This document shows positions 21,852-30,921 of a DNA stretch of 63,254 bases, in pieces; the first letter of the stretch is position 1; each line of letters starts with the position of its first letter. The notes below the pieces were generated by a model. It saw only the letters and a program-made list of their open reading frames with translations, searched no databases and had not been told where the DNA came from. The translations under genes and the position numbers were made by a program. Source of the DNA: Candidatus Peregrinibacteria bacterium (GTDB lineage Bacteria > Patescibacteriota > Gracilibacteria > UBA1369 > PNNO01); contig JAFGJT010000004.1 of the NCBI GenBank assembly GCA_016928915.1, positions 1 to 63,254 on the forward strand, in the 5' to 3' direction.

Positions 21852-21880
21852 ATGTCAAATATCCTTGTTAAATGTCAAAT
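21852..21880 (-). repeat. ACATTTGAC-type repeat, copy 3 (inverted)
   Basis: aatgtcaaat ... ttaaatgtcaaatgtt is the reverse complement of the acatttgacatttaa units around purE. It sits in the 73-nt spacer after ileS. Confidence 0.5.
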
Positions 21881-21920
21881 GTTTATCTATACTGTCACAA
21901 GAAAAAATTAAATCTTAAAT

Positions 21921-22286
21921 ATGCTTAAACGCGCTTTACTCAGTATCTTTATAAACGGTTTGGCCCTGTATCTGCTGGTTTCGTTTCTATCTGAAATTAC
22001 CGGCACCGGCGGTATTAAACTTTATATTATTGGAGGTCTTATTATTGGTATCTTAAATGCCTTTGTAAAACCGGTCATGAAAATTTTATCGTTGCCGTTT
22101 GTCGTAATAACAGCGGGACTGTTTTTGATAGTGATTAATGCTGTGATTTTGTATTTAACCGAATGGATTATTAACACAATGGCCTTTAGAGATGTTGCTC
22201 TGCATTTTATCGGTCTTGGAAGCTATCTTGTTGCTGCCATTATTCTTGGTATAATCAACTGGATTTCAAATGTTTTCTTAAAATAA
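21921..22286 (+). CDS. Four-helix membrane protein of the YvlD / phage-holin-IV-like family
   Basis: 121 residues, almost entirely hydrophobic, with four predicted membrane helices (about 5-25, 32-50, 57-80, 95-118). The 'G.IlGiLNafvKPvmkiLslPf.viTaGLFlivINaviLyl' pattern matches the widespread YvlD/DUF-type family named after mycobacteriophage holin IV. There is no phage context. Its role is not established in general; envelope-stress links are known in Bacillus. secG follows 14 nt later. Confidence 0.85.
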   Translation: MLKRALLSIFINGLALYLLVSFLSEITGTGGIKLYIIGGLIIGILNAFVKPVMKILSLPFVVITAGLFLIVINAVILYLTEWIINTMAFRDVALHFIGLGSYLVAAIILGIINWISNVFLK

Positions 22287-22300
22287 TTTAACCTAAATTT

Positions 22301-22516
22301 ATGAAAAGCGTACTTGAAGTTGCACATATAATTATTTCAATTTTACTTATTCTTTCAATATTGTCCCAGCAGAGATCCGCGGGGCTTTCTTCAACTTTCG
22401 GAGGAACCGGCAGCTTTCAAGTTTCAAAAAGGGGCGCGGAAAAAGTTTTGTTTAATATGACTGTCATTTTCGCGGTTTTGTTTGTTGCATGCTCAATTTT
22501 ATATCTTTTTGTATAA
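22301..22516 (+). CDS. secG: Protein-export membrane protein SecG
   Basis: 71 residues: two membrane helices (about 4-20 and 48-69) joined by a polar loop with the SecG signature 'LSQQRSAGLSSTFGGTGSFQVSKRGAEK'. It is the auxiliary SecYEG translocon subunit. The solute-binding protein gene begins 15 nt downstream, so the two are probably co-transcribed. Length is normal. Confidence 0.93.
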   Translation: MKSVLEVAHIIISILLILSILSQQRSAGLSSTFGGTGSFQVSKRGAEKVLFNMTVIFAVLFVACSILYLFV

Positions 22517-22531
22517 TTCCTAAATAAAGAC

Positions 22532-24301
22532 ATGCGGGTTAAAGAAAAATTTTTTAAAGTAATCCGCTCCTATACGGGAGTTGAAAAAATACTTAGTATT
22601 ATTTTAATCGGATTTTTTGTAATCTTTGGCTTTAAATGTATTTTGGACAGAATAGGGATTTTTGGCAGCCCTGAAAGCGGAATTAAAGAGGGTATATATA
22701 CCGAAGGCTTTCAAAGTAATCTTTTAAGAATTAATCCCGTTTATGCGGATATGAACGAGCCGGACAGGGATGTGTCACGGCTTGTGTTCAGCGGACTTAC
22801 CAAATATGACACAGAAACACAGAAAATTGTCGGTGATATGGCTGATATAACCGTAAGTGAAGATAAATTAACCTATACCTTTGTTTTAAAAGACGGAATT
22901 ATGTGGCACAACGGCGATCCTGTTACAGCTGATGACGTGTATTTTACTTTTCATGATGTAATCCAGAATCCGGATTTTCAAAACTCAGTTTTAAAAGTAA
23001 ATTTTGAGGGGGTGGCAATAAATAAAATCGATGACAAAACGATTTCTTTTGTTTTAACTAAGCCAAATTCATTTTTTATAACCAATACAACAACTGGTCT
23101 TCTACCTTATAATTTATTAAATAATATAGCTGTTGCCGATCTGATTAATTATCAGTTTAATCAGAACCCTGTGGGTACGGGTCCATATAAAATTAATTCT
23201 CCGCTTACAAATTTATCAGGTGGCGTTTCACAGGTTGTTTTGGAAAAGTTTGATCAGTATTACGGACCCCAGCCCAAAATTTTAAAAATCAGATTTTTTG
23301 GATTTTCGTCGAAAACCGAGCTTGTGGCAAATCTTAATTCTCTTAATGCAATTCCCAAATTAAGCGACGAAGACATAGAAACCGTAATCCAGAACGGCAG
23401 ATTTTCTTTATATGGTTATTCTCTGCCGCAGTATCAGGCTGTATTTTTTAATATGGGGAGTCCGCTGTTAAAGAGCTTAAAAGTTAGACAGGCTTTATTA
23501 AAAGCCATTTTTAAAGATGTTTTTTTGGATCAGCTTCCCAATACAATTAGGGTTGAAACGCCGGTTTTAAACCTTGATCAAAATGCCTGGAGGTATGAAT
23601 CCGGCATGGATGAAGCAAAGAAACTACTTGCGGATGCTGGATTCAATCAGTTTTACAAAGACTCGCCGTCAGAACCGGCTGAAGATGAAACATCCGAAGA
23701 AACATCCGATGAAGCCGAACAGCCTGATGCTGCTGAAGAGGCAGCCGACGATTCAGCGCCGGAATACAGGCAGAACGCAGGCGGTACAAAACTTGAACTA
23801 AAACTTATAACAAGATTATATCCGGAGGACAGCTATAAATATAATGAACTTAAAACCGTACTTGATTATCTGCAGGGAAACTGGCAGAAAGCTGGTATAA
23901 AAGTGAATATTGAGATGTATGATTCCGCGACTTTGCAGACGAAAATACAGGCGCGTGATTACGATCTTCTTCTTTACGGTCAGAGTTTGGGATACAATCT
24001 TGATCTTTATGGTTATTTTCATTCAACCCAGTCAATTGAAACAGGTTTGAATCTTTCAAATTACCAGAGTTTTAATGTCGATGTGTTAATTGAGGCTATC
24101 CGCAATACTTTTGACGATGAGGTGAAGACAAAAAAACTTCAGGAGCTTGCAAAAGTAATTCAGGATGATATTCCGGCTTTATTCTTGTACAGACCCGTTT
24201 ATTATTATGCAAGCGACAATAAAGTTGAAGGTATTATTCTGGATCATCTTGCATTTCCTTCCGACAGATTTTGCCATATTGATGAATGGTCGTTTACTTA
24301 G
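22532..24301 (+). CDS. Membrane-anchored peptide-type solute-binding protein (SBP family 5)
   Basis: 589 residues. A cytoplasmic start 'MRVKEKFFKVIRSYTGVEK' precedes a membrane anchor (about 21-42) rather than a cleavable signal. The extracytoplasmic part has the DppA/OppA features: 'dRdVSRLVFSGLTKYD', 'TFVLKDGImWHNGDPVTADDV' and 'NPVGTGPYKI'. An acidic insert (about residues 382-412, Glu/Asp/Ala-rich) interrupts the domain between lobes. No ABC permease or ATPase gene is near. The layout recurs in CPR genomes, where the protein may be a lipid-side receptor for peptides; that is inference. Confidence 0.85.
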   Translation: MRVKEKFFKVIRSYTGVEKILSIILIGFFVIFGFKCILDRIGIFGSPESGIKEGIYTEGFQSNLLRINPVYADMNEPDRDVSRLVFSGLTKYDTETQKIVGDMADITVSEDKLTYTFVLKDGIMWHNGDPVTADDVYFTFHDVIQNPDFQNSVLKVNFEGVAINKIDDKTISFVLTKPNSFFITNTTTGLLPYNLLNNIAVADLINYQFNQNPVGTGPYKINSPLTNLSGGVSQVVLEKFDQYYGPQPKILKIRFFGFSSKTELVANLNSLNAIPKLSDEDIETVIQNGRFSLYGYSLPQYQAVFFNMGSPLLKSLKVRQALLKAIFKDVFLDQLPNTIRVETPVLNLDQNAWRYESGMDEAKKLLADAGFNQFYKDSPSEPAEDETSEETSDEAEQPDAAEEAADDSAPEYRQNAGGTKLELKLITRLYPEDSYKYNELKTVLDYLQGNWQKAGIKVNIEMYDSATLQTKIQARDYDLLLYGQSLGYNLDLYGYFHSTQSIETGLNLSNYQSFNVDVLIEAIRNTFDDEVKTKKLQELAKVIQDDIPALFLYRPVYYYASDNKVEGIILDHLAFPSDRFCHIDEWSFT

Positions 24302-24365
24302 GCTTTACATTACATAAAATTTCTTATATATTTTTCTAGCTTTTTAAAATTAAACTTACAGGAAT

Positions 24366-24851
24366 ATGCAGGTATTATTAATGCAAAATGTGGCTAAACT
24401 TGGCCGAAAAGGAGATCTTAAAAATGTAAAAAACGGTTATTATCGAAATTTTCTTTTTCCAAAGGGGCTGGCAACCATTCCTTCAGCACCGTTATTAAAA
24501 TGGGCCGAGGGCGTAAGAGCGCAAATCATGAAGGAAAGAGAGGAGATTATTAAGCAAGCCAATGCAATTAAGGATCAGCTTGAAGAAAAGGCCTATACTA
24601 TTGAGGTTAAAACAACAGATAAAGACACGCTTTACGGGTCGATTGGTGAAAAAGAAATTGTCGATTTGCTCGCAAAAGAAGCCAAGATCAAGCTTGAAAA
24701 GAAACAGGTCGAACTCAAAGATAACATCAAAAAAACAGGTAAATATAAAGTTGCCATAAGTCTTTCTGATGAAGTAAAGGCTACGGTTTTAATTGATGTT
24801 GTTGCCAAAGAGAAGGCTAAAAAGGAAACTAAAGCCAAAAAAGCAAAATAA
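24366..24851 (+). CDS. rplI: Ribosomal protein bL9
   Basis: 161 residues. The N-terminal rRNA-binding half matches L9 ('MQVLLMQNVAKLGRKGDLKNVKNGYYRNFLFPKGLA' pattern), then a long helix and a C-terminal domain with 'LYGSIGEKEIVDLL'. A Lys/Ala-rich tail extends it a little beyond the usual ~150 residues. A weak AGGA lies 5 nt before the ATG, one of few Shine-Dalgarno-like sites in the window. Several CPR lineages lack L9, so its presence helps with placement. Confidence 0.96.
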   Translation: MQVLLMQNVAKLGRKGDLKNVKNGYYRNFLFPKGLATIPSAPLLKWAEGVRAQIMKEREEIIKQANAIKDQLEEKAYTIEVKTTDKDTLYGSIGEKEIVDLLAKEAKIKLEKKQVELKDNIKKTGKYKVAISLSDEVKATVLIDVVAKEKAKKETKAKKAK

Positions 24852-24853
24852 TT

Positions 24854-25315
24854 ATGCCAGACACAGGCAAAGTTTTAGGTATTGATTATGGCGATGCCAA
24901 TATTGGTATTGCAGTTTCTGACATAAATCAGGATATTGCATTTCCAAAAATAACAATTAAGAATATATCTTTATATGATCTTATTGCTCAAATAAAAAAT
25001 TTGTGTGATGATCTTGGTGTTGTTGAGATTGTGGTAGGAATGCCTGTATCAATGAGCGGACTTAAATCTCCGCAGACAATTAAAACAGAAAAATTCATAA
25101 GCGAATTAAAAAAGATGCTTCAAATTCCAGTATATTCGCACGATGAAAGGTTGACAACTAAGGAAGTTCATGTTATATTTGCATCTTTGGATGTAACCGG
25201 CACAAAAGAAAAAAGAATAAAGGATGAAATTGCGGCTTCACTTATTCTGAAAAATTATTTAGACTTAAAACGCAATAAAGGGAAAAAAGGGGAAGCAAGG
25301 GGAGCTATTAAATAA
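24854..25315 (+). CDS. ruvX: Putative Holliday junction resolvase / pre-16S rRNA nuclease YqgF
   Basis: 153 residues with the RNase H-like fold of YqgF: 'VLGIDYGDANIGIAVSD' (first catalytic Asp), 'VEIVVGMPVSMSG', and 'YSHDERLTTKEV' (second acidic pair). It has a basic C-terminal tail. The enzyme matures the 5' end of 16S rRNA in E. coli. It begins 3 nt after rplI. Confidence 0.92.
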   Translation: MPDTGKVLGIDYGDANIGIAVSDINQDIAFPKITIKNISLYDLIAQIKNLCDDLGVVEIVVGMPVSMSGLKSPQTIKTEKFISELKKMLQIPVYSHDERLTTKEVHVIFASLDVTGTKEKRIKDEIAASLILKNYLDLKRNKGKKGEARGAIK

Positions 25316-25325
25316 CTTAAATTAA

Positions 25326-28010
25326 ATGGATATAGCTCTTATTGTATATATCGGACTCGCTTTTCTGGGAATATATCTTGCGTTCATAGGACTGGAACTG
25401 TTTTCCGCCGGTCTTGCGAAATCCAGACAGTTTGCAAAAAAATTTACAGTCCTTGAGGTAAGGGTCGCAAAAGAAAATGAATCAGGTCCTATTGTTGCCG
25501 AACAAATTTTTGCCACTTTACACGGAATTTATAAAAAAATCCCATTTTTAAAGAGACTTTTTGGAAGAAGGCAGGAAAAAATCAGCTTTGAAATCGCAAA
25601 TATAGGCAATTACATAAAATTTTATATTACTTTTCCAACAAAATACAGAAATCTGGTTGAAGGACAAATTTATGCACAATATCCGGATATAGAAATTGAA
25701 GAGGTGACTGATTATTCGTCAATTAATAAAACAGAAATTGCAAAGATTAAAGATCTTGGGGTTATTTCCGAAGGTACTTCTTTGATCCAGCCCAAGAAGC
25801 TACCCACAATCAAGGATCGTCTTGAGTTTGAAGAAATTGATTTTTATAAAAACACGTACGGCATAGAACTTTCGCTTATAAATCCCGATATTTATCCTGT
25901 TAAGCGCTACGCACAGTTTGAGGATAAAATTAATAAAGCAATCGTTGATCCTTTGGCAGGTATTACAGCAACACTCGCAAAGTTAAATGATCCTGATGAG
26001 CAGGCATGGATTCAGCTTATTGTAAGCCCTCTTGATGACAAATGGAGGGACAAATATGTTAAATGCTTAAAAATAATCAGCAAGGGCTTATATAAAAATT
26101 TTTCAAATTTACAAAAAATTTATACTAAAATTTTCTGCACACGAAAAAGGCTTTTAAGAATAATATTTTTTCCAATTTATTTTGTTTTATGGCTTCAGGG
26201 TTTGGGAGCCGGATCCGCTTCTGTGTCTTCATCATCTGAAAGTTCAAAAGAAGGAGCAGAAGAAGAACTTTCCCGCTCACATGAAAGAGAAACCGCTGTC
26301 ACAGCAGGTATGGATAAAGTATTGAAACTTCTTTTTGAGGCAAAAATCAGAATTTTATATATTCAAAAAAATAAAGATATTGAAACGGCAAAAATCAAGC
26401 TGCAGGAAATTGCAGGTTCATTTAAACAATTCAATGTGCCGCAGATGAACGGTTTTGCACCGGTCAAAACCATAAAGGGGCAGGAAGCTCTTGATTTATA
26501 CAGAGCTCGTTTTATTGATGACACGTTTGTTGTAAATACAGAAGAACTTGCATCAATATATCATCTGCCGAACAAATCGGTTGCAACTCCCAATATTTAC
26601 TGGGTTCAGTCACGCAAGCTTGAACCTCCCGCGGATCTTCCCACATTAAAAAAACATCAGCCTGAAGATATTACACTTATCGGGGAAACCAATTTTAGGG
26701 GTGTAAAAAAGACTTTTGGGATTAAACAACTGGACCGCAGGAGACACATTTATATTATAGGAAAAACAGGTATGGGCAAATCAACGCTTCTTGAAAATAT
26801 GATTTATTCCGATATAAATGCGGGGAAGGGTGTGGGTATTATTGATCCGCACGGAGATTTGGCGGAGGCTGTGATGAATTTTATTCCTGCCAACAGAACT
26901 AATGATGTGATTTTGTTTGATCCTTCGGATCGCGATTTCCCGATAGCCTTTAATATGCTTGAAGTTGCAAATCCGGCGCTTAAAACAATTGTTGCGTCCG
27001 GTCTTGTGGGAATATTTAAAAAGATTTATTCGGAAAGCTGGGGCCCAAGGCTTGAGCATATCCTTAGAAATACAATTCTTTCGCTTCTTGAATATCCTAA
27101 TACCACCATGCTGGGGATTATTCGCATTCTTCAGGACCGCGATTACAGAAGGAAAGTTGTAAACAAACTTGAAGATCCTGTTTTAAAATCGTTCTGGATA
27201 AATGAATTTGAGGCAATGCAGGATAAAATGCGGGTTGAGGCTATTTCTCCGATTATGAACAAGGTGGGGCAGTTTTTATCAAGCCCTATCGTGAGAAATA
27301 TTGTTGGACAGCCAAAAAGCACGGTAAATTTAAGATTTGCCATGGACAAGGGCAAAATTATCATTGTAAATCTTTCAAAAGGCAGAATAGGGGAGGATAT
27401 ATCACAGCTTTTAGGTTCCATGCTGATTACCAAGTTTCAGATTGATGCCATGAGCCGCGCCGATGTTCCTGAAAAGGAAAGAAAAGACTTTTATTTATAT
27501 GTAGATGAGTTCCAGAATTTTGCGACCGATTCATTCGCCACAATCCTTTCGGAGGCCCGAAAGTACCGCCTGAATTTAACAATGGCGAACCAGTATATTG
27601 CTCAGATGCCCGATGAAGTTAAAGACGCTGTGTTCGGCAATGTGGGGTCGATTGTATCGTTTCAGGTCGGTTTTGATGATGCGGAATATATTTCACAGCA
27701 GTACGGTGAGGAAGCAATGCCTCCCGATCTTGTTGCTTTAAGCAAATATACCGCTTATATGAAGCTTTTGATCGACGGTATGCCTTCCAGGACTTTTTCA
27801 TTAAATACTCTGCCGCCTCCCGGAATTTATTTGGATGATGAAAGGAAAGAAACCATCCGCAAAGTTGTTCGAGAAAGATATTCACAGAAACGTGTTACTG
27901 TTGAGGATAAAATTAAAAGATGGAGTGCGCCTCAAAAGCGAGAACTGCCTGAAGGAGCAAGAAAAGAACTTTACCAAAAGGGTAAAAAGGAATTTCGTTC
28001 AGGCCATTAA
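25326..28010 (+). CDS. T4SS-type coupling ATPase (VirD4/TraG-like, DUF87/TraM-recognition)
   Basis: 894 residues. An N-terminal membrane helix (about 4-24) is followed by a large mixed domain to about 280, a short membrane-proximal hydrophobic patch and a Ser/Glu-rich linker (about 300-318). The ATPase domain has Walker A GKTGMGKST (about 479-487), then IIDPHGDLAE and Walker B LYVDEFQNF (about 721-729), and an 'ARKYRLNLTMANQY' sensor segment. This is the FtsK/HerA-superfamily type seen in CPR genomes as 'type IV secretory system conjugative DNA transfer protein'. PrgI/TraC-like (0.6-1.8 kb) and the pilin (56.4 kb) may belong to the same machine. The 3' end overlaps pgk (convergent) by 12 nt. 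Confidence 0.85.
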   Translation: MDIALIVYIGLAFLGIYLAFIGLELFSAGLAKSRQFAKKFTVLEVRVAKENESGPIVAEQIFATLHGIYKKIPFLKRLFGRRQEKISFEIANIGNYIKFYITFPTKYRNLVEGQIYAQYPDIEIEEVTDYSSINKTEIAKIKDLGVISEGTSLIQPKKLPTIKDRLEFEEIDFYKNTYGIELSLINPDIYPVKRYAQFEDKINKAIVDPLAGITATLAKLNDPDEQAWIQLIVSPLDDKWRDKYVKCLKIISKGLYKNFSNLQKIYTKIFCTRKRLLRIIFFPIYFVLWLQGLGAGSASVSSSSESSKEGAEEELSRSHERETAVTAGMDKVLKLLFEAKIRILYIQKNKDIETAKIKLQEIAGSFKQFNVPQMNGFAPVKTIKGQEALDLYRARFIDDTFVVNTEELASIYHLPNKSVATPNIYWVQSRKLEPPADLPTLKKHQPEDITLIGETNFRGVKKTFGIKQLDRRRHIYIIGKTGMGKSTLLENMIYSDINAGKGVGIIDPHGDLAEAVMNFIPANRTNDVILFDPSDRDFPIAFNMLEVANPALKTIVASGLVGIFKKIYSESWGPRLEHILRNTILSLLEYPNTTMLGIIRILQDRDYRRKVVNKLEDPVLKSFWINEFEAMQDKMRVEAISPIMNKVGQFLSSPIVRNIVGQPKSTVNLRFAMDKGKIIIVNLSKGRIGEDISQLLGSMLITKFQIDAMSRADVPEKERKDFYLYVDEFQNFATDSFATILSEARKYRLNLTMANQYIAQMPDEVKDAVFGNVGSIVSFQVGFDDAEYISQQYGEEAMPPDLVALSKYTAYMKLLIDGMPSRTFSLNTLPPPGIYLDDERKETIRKVVRERYSQKRVTVEDKIKRWSAPQKRELPEGARKELYQKGKKEFRSGH

Positions 28011-29189
28011 TACTTTAATTCCAGGAAGCTCCTTTCCTTCAAGATATTCAAGCATTGCGCCACCGCCCGTTGATACGTGTGTAAATGATTTTTCATTTAT
28101 ACCAAATTTATTTATGGCATCAATGGTGTCTCCGCCTCCGAGATAGGTTTTTGCTTTAACTTTCGAGAGCGCAATCGCAATTTCTCTGGTACCGTTTTCA
28201 AAAGGTTTTTTTTCATATAATCCAACAGGGCCGTTCCATATGATTGTTTTTGCTTTGTTTAATATTTCAATATATTTTCGGACCGACCTTTTACCGAGAT
28301 CAAGGATTTGCATATTCCCCTCGACACCGGTTATCTCGGCATCTGCGGTTATTGCATTGTCGCTGATTTCGTCAGCAACAATTACGTCTTCGGGCAGGAC
28401 AATTTTACATTTTGTTTTTTCTGCTTCAATCAATATATCCTGAGCTGTTTCTATTTTGTCTTTTTCGCAAAGTGAAAGGCCTATGTCATGGCCTTTCGCC
28501 GCAAGAAATGTGTTCGCCAGACCGCCGCCGATTAATATTGTGTCCGCTTTATGAATAAAATTTTTAAGAATTCCTATTTTGGTGTCGATTTTTGCTCCGC
28601 CTATTAAAAGAATAAGGGGTTTTGCGGGATTTTTTAACAACGGTTCAAGGTTTTCAATTTCTTTTTCAATTAAAAATCCCGCGAATGAAGGCAAAAAATG
28701 CGCAACCCCCTCTGTTGACGCGTGCGCTCTGTGTACAGTGCCGAATGCGTCGCTTACATAAATATCAGCGATATTGGCAAGCTGTTTGCTGAAGGTTTTG
28801 TCATTTTCTTCCTCCTCTTTGTAAAATCGTGTATTTTCAAGCATCAATACATCCCCCGGACGCATTGCATTCGCAGCCGCCTCAACCGAGGCTCCAATGC
28901 AGCTGTCCACCTTTATAACAGGCTTATTTAAAAGTTTTGAAAGGTGGCTGGCAACCGGGTTTAAACGATAATTTTCATCAACGCCTTTCGGACGTCCCAG
29001 ATGAGACATTAATATTATTTTCGCCCCCATTTTTATTAGGAATTCGATTGTTTTAAGGGATTCTCGTATCCTTGTATCGTCTGCAACAGTTCCGTTTTCA
29101 ACAGGAACATTGTAATCAACCCGCAGAAGCACTTTTTTATCTTTTAATTGTATTTCTTTAGAGGCTGTATGGAGCGTTTTAAGTTTCAT
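27999..29189 (-). CDS. pgk: Phosphoglycerate kinase
   Basis: 396 residues. It transfers phosphate between 1,3-bisphosphoglycerate and ADP in glycolysis. Seen: RVDYNVPVENG near the N-terminus, 'ILMSHLGRPKG', 'LLIGGAKIDTKI', 'IIWNGPVGLYE' and 'STGGGAMLEYL' with nucleotide-binding Gly residues. Length is normal. It is the third gene of ribE-ribH-pgk on the minus strand, an unusual partner for riboflavin genes; the 13-nt spacing after ribH suggests one transcript. Confidence 0.98.
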   Translation of the reverse strand: MKLKTLHTASKEIQLKDKKVLLRVDYNVPVENGTVADDTRIRESLKTIEFLIKMGAKIILMSHLGRPKGVDENYRLNPVASHLSKLLNKPVIKVDSCIGASVEAAANAMRPGDVLMLENTRFYKEEEENDKTFSKQLANIADIYVSDAFGTVHRAHASTEGVAHFLPSFAGFLIEKEIENLEPLLKNPAKPLILLIGGAKIDTKIGILKNFIHKADTILIGGGLANTFLAAKGHDIGLSLCEKDKIETAQDILIEAEKTKCKIVLPEDVIVADEISDNAITADAEITGVEGNMQILDLGKRSVRKYIEILNKAKTIIWNGPVGLYEKKPFENGTREIAIALSKVKAKTYLGGGDTIDAINKFGINEKSFTHVSTGGGAMLEYLEGKELPGIKVLMA

Positions 29190-29202
29190 ATTTATTAAAA
29201 AG

Positions 29203-29622
29203 TTATATGTTTTTTAATGTGTTTATTAGTTGAATAGCGCTTTTAGCGTAATAAGTTCCGTTTTTAGTTCTCTCATCAGCTTGTTTTTCGGTATAAGCGG
29301 TTATAATTCCTGTAATTATGGGGAACGTATGGTCTAAAGACAGTCTTTGGATGCCTCGTATGCTTTCGTTTGAAACATGCTCAAAATGCGCTGTTTCACC
29401 CTTAATTACAACACCCAATGCAATAACGGCATCATATTTCTTTTGTACAATTATTTTTTTACAGACAACGGGGATTTCAAGCGCGCCCGGTACTTTGAAA
29501 ATTTTTGTTTTTGCTGTTTTTTTAAGTTCTTCAAGCGTTTTATTTAAAAGCTTTTCTCCGATTTTTTTATTAAATTCAGAGAAGACAACGGCTATTTTGA
29601 ATTTTTGGCTGACTTTTTTCAT
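29203..29622 (-). CDS. ribH: 6,7-dimethyl-8-ribityllumazine synthase
   Basis: 139 residues. It condenses DHBP with the ribityl-aminouracil. Signatures: 'VPGALEIPVVCKK', 'ALGVVIKGETAHFEHVSNES' with the active-site His, and 'PIITGIITAYTEKQADERT'. It overlaps ribE by 4 nt. The DHBP-forming gene (ribB) is at 62.6 kb; ribA and ribD are not in the window. Confidence 0.97.
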   Translation of the reverse strand: MKKVSQKFKIAVVFSEFNKKIGEKLLNKTLEELKKTAKTKIFKVPGALEIPVVCKKIIVQKKYDAVIALGVVIKGETAHFEHVSNESIRGIQRLSLDHTFPIITGIITAYTEKQADERTKNGTYYAKSAIQLINTLKNI

Positions 29623-30254
29623 ATAAAACCCCGCTCTTTTAAAAATTCATACGATGTCTGATTGTCCCTTTCATCAAATAATCTTAGTAAGTAACGCGAT
29701 AAAAGATCCGCTTCGATATTTACTTTATCATTTTCTTTTTTATTTCCCAAGGTTGTATTTTTTAAAGTATAGGGGATCAGGGATATTCTGAAAAAATTAT
29801 CATCTAAGTATGAAACAGTAAAACTTATACCATCAACCGTTATTGAGCCTTTGAGCGCTACAAATTTTGATAATTCTTTGGGGAGCGCTATGTCCAGCTC
29901 AATATTGCCGTGAATTTTGTGGAATTTAATTATTTTACTTACACAGTCAACATGGCCGGCAACAAAATGTCCGTTGATTTTATCTAATAATGTAAGTGCA
30001 GGTTCAATATTTACCTTGTCACCTTCTTTCCAGTTTTTAATCGTAGTTTTGCGTTGAGTTTCAGGCATATAATCAACTTCAAAATCCGGGTATTTAATGC
30101 GCGTTATTGTTGAACATATGCCGTCAATATTTATCGAGTCACCGGTTTTAAGATCTTTTGGAATGTCTTTGCATGTTATTACTACGCGCAAATTCCCGTC
30201 TTTTAAGACGGTTTTTTTTAGCACTCCAATTGATTTAATAATCCCTGTAAACAT
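29619..30254 (-). CDS. ribE: Riboflavin synthase, alpha chain
   Basis: 211 residues, with two tandem lumazine-binding domains (start MFTGIIKSIG; second repeat near 'INGHFVAGHVDCVSKI'). It dismutates two lumazines to riboflavin. First gene of ribE-ribH-pgk. The ~120-nt spacer to the divergent ssb shows no FMN riboswitch, so control is not by that element. Confidence 0.97.
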   Translation of the reverse strand: MFTGIIKSIGVLKKTVLKDGNLRVVITCKDIPKDLKTGDSINIDGICSTITRIKYPDFEVDYMPETQRKTTIKNWKEGDKVNIEPALTLLDKINGHFVAGHVDCVSKIIKFHKIHGNIELDIALPKELSKFVALKGSITVDGISFTVSYLDDNFFRISLIPYTLKNTTLGNKKENDKVNIEADLLSRYLLRLFDERDNQTSYEFLKERGFI

Positions 30255-30373
30255 GGCTTAAACAATTATTCCCGATTGGTTCTGCAAATACAATCTTTTT
30301 TTATGATTATTTTATATTTTTTTTAACTTGCCCGTGTACAGTTAAAACGTTTTATTCTTTAACTAAAAAACAT

Positions 30374-30772
30374 ATGAAAACGCTCAACCGGGCAATGCTC
30401 ATCGGGAATCTTGCGGCTGATCCCGATGTAAGACAAACACAGTCGGGCCGAACAGTTGCAAATTTTGCGATTGCAACACACCGTTTATTAAAACCAAAGG
30501 AAGGAGAAAACAACACCGATTACCACAGGGTTGTTGCATGGCATAAACTTGGGGAAATTTGCGGAGAGCATTTAAAAAAGGGGTCAGCTATATTTGTAGA
30601 AGGGGAGCTTCGCAACAGATCTTATGAAACAAAAGAAGGCGACAAGCGATACGTTACAGAAATCAAGGCTGATAATATAAATATTTTAACATGGAAAAAA
30701 GCAAAAAACGGCCAGCCCGAAGCTGAATTAAAACCCATGATAAACAACGAAGACGCTGAAGAAGAAGATTAA
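30374..30772 (+). CDS. ssb: Single-stranded DNA-binding protein
   Basis: 132 residues, one OB fold ('LNRAMLIGNLAADPDVRQTQSGRTVANFAIAT', 'YHRVVAWHKLGEICGEHLKKGSAIFVEGELRNRSYE'). The C-terminal tail is short and ends in EDAEEED. It is acidic like the canonical DDDIPF tail but lacks the final Pro-Phe, so docking of SSB partners may differ. It has its own terminator. Confidence 0.95.
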   Translation: MKTLNRAMLIGNLAADPDVRQTQSGRTVANFAIATHRLLKPKEGENNTDYHRVVAWHKLGEICGEHLKKGSAIFVEGELRNRSYETKEGDKRYVTEIKADNINILTWKKAKNGQPEAELKPMINNEDAEEED

Positions 30773-30798
30773 AAACGCCCTGGAAAAGCCTTAAATAA

Positions 30799-30838
30799 AA
30801 GAAGGTGGAGTTGAATGTGAAACTCCGCCTTCTTTTTC
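30799..30838 (+). terminator. Intrinsic terminator of ssb
   Basis: gaaggtggagtt (30801-30812) pairs with aactccgccttc (30821-30832), followed by ttttt. It lies about 28 nt after the ssb stop. This is the strongest hairpin-plus-T-run terminator in the window. Confidence 0.93.
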
Positions 30839-30909
30839 ATGGCTTAAATTACAATATAAAACCGGTCTTGAAGCAATTCCTAGCAATTCCTAAAGTGTTA
30901 AAAACATAG

Positions 30910-30915
30910 TATAAT
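30910..30915 (+). promoter_or_regulatory. -10 box placing transcription start at or next to the ATG (leaderless candidate)
   Basis: A perfect TATAAT ends 6 nt before the ATG at 30922. A normal 6-8 nt distance to the start site would put the first nucleotide on the start codon itself. The -35 region is not recognisable. Confidence 0.45.
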
Positions 30916-30921
30916 ATATAT

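Noticed and set aside
15697-21880. CRISPR-like direct repeats
   Set aside because: Repeat units are under 15 bp, irregularly spaced, not separated by unique spacers, and no cas gene is seen.
21921-22286. Prophage remnant because of 'phage holin' family name
   Set aside because: The family is a common chromosomal membrane protein; no other phage genes or attachment sites are nearby.
30255-30373. FMN riboswitch upstream of ribE
   Set aside because: The spacer is about 120 nt of AT-rich sequence without the conserved FMN element blocks.
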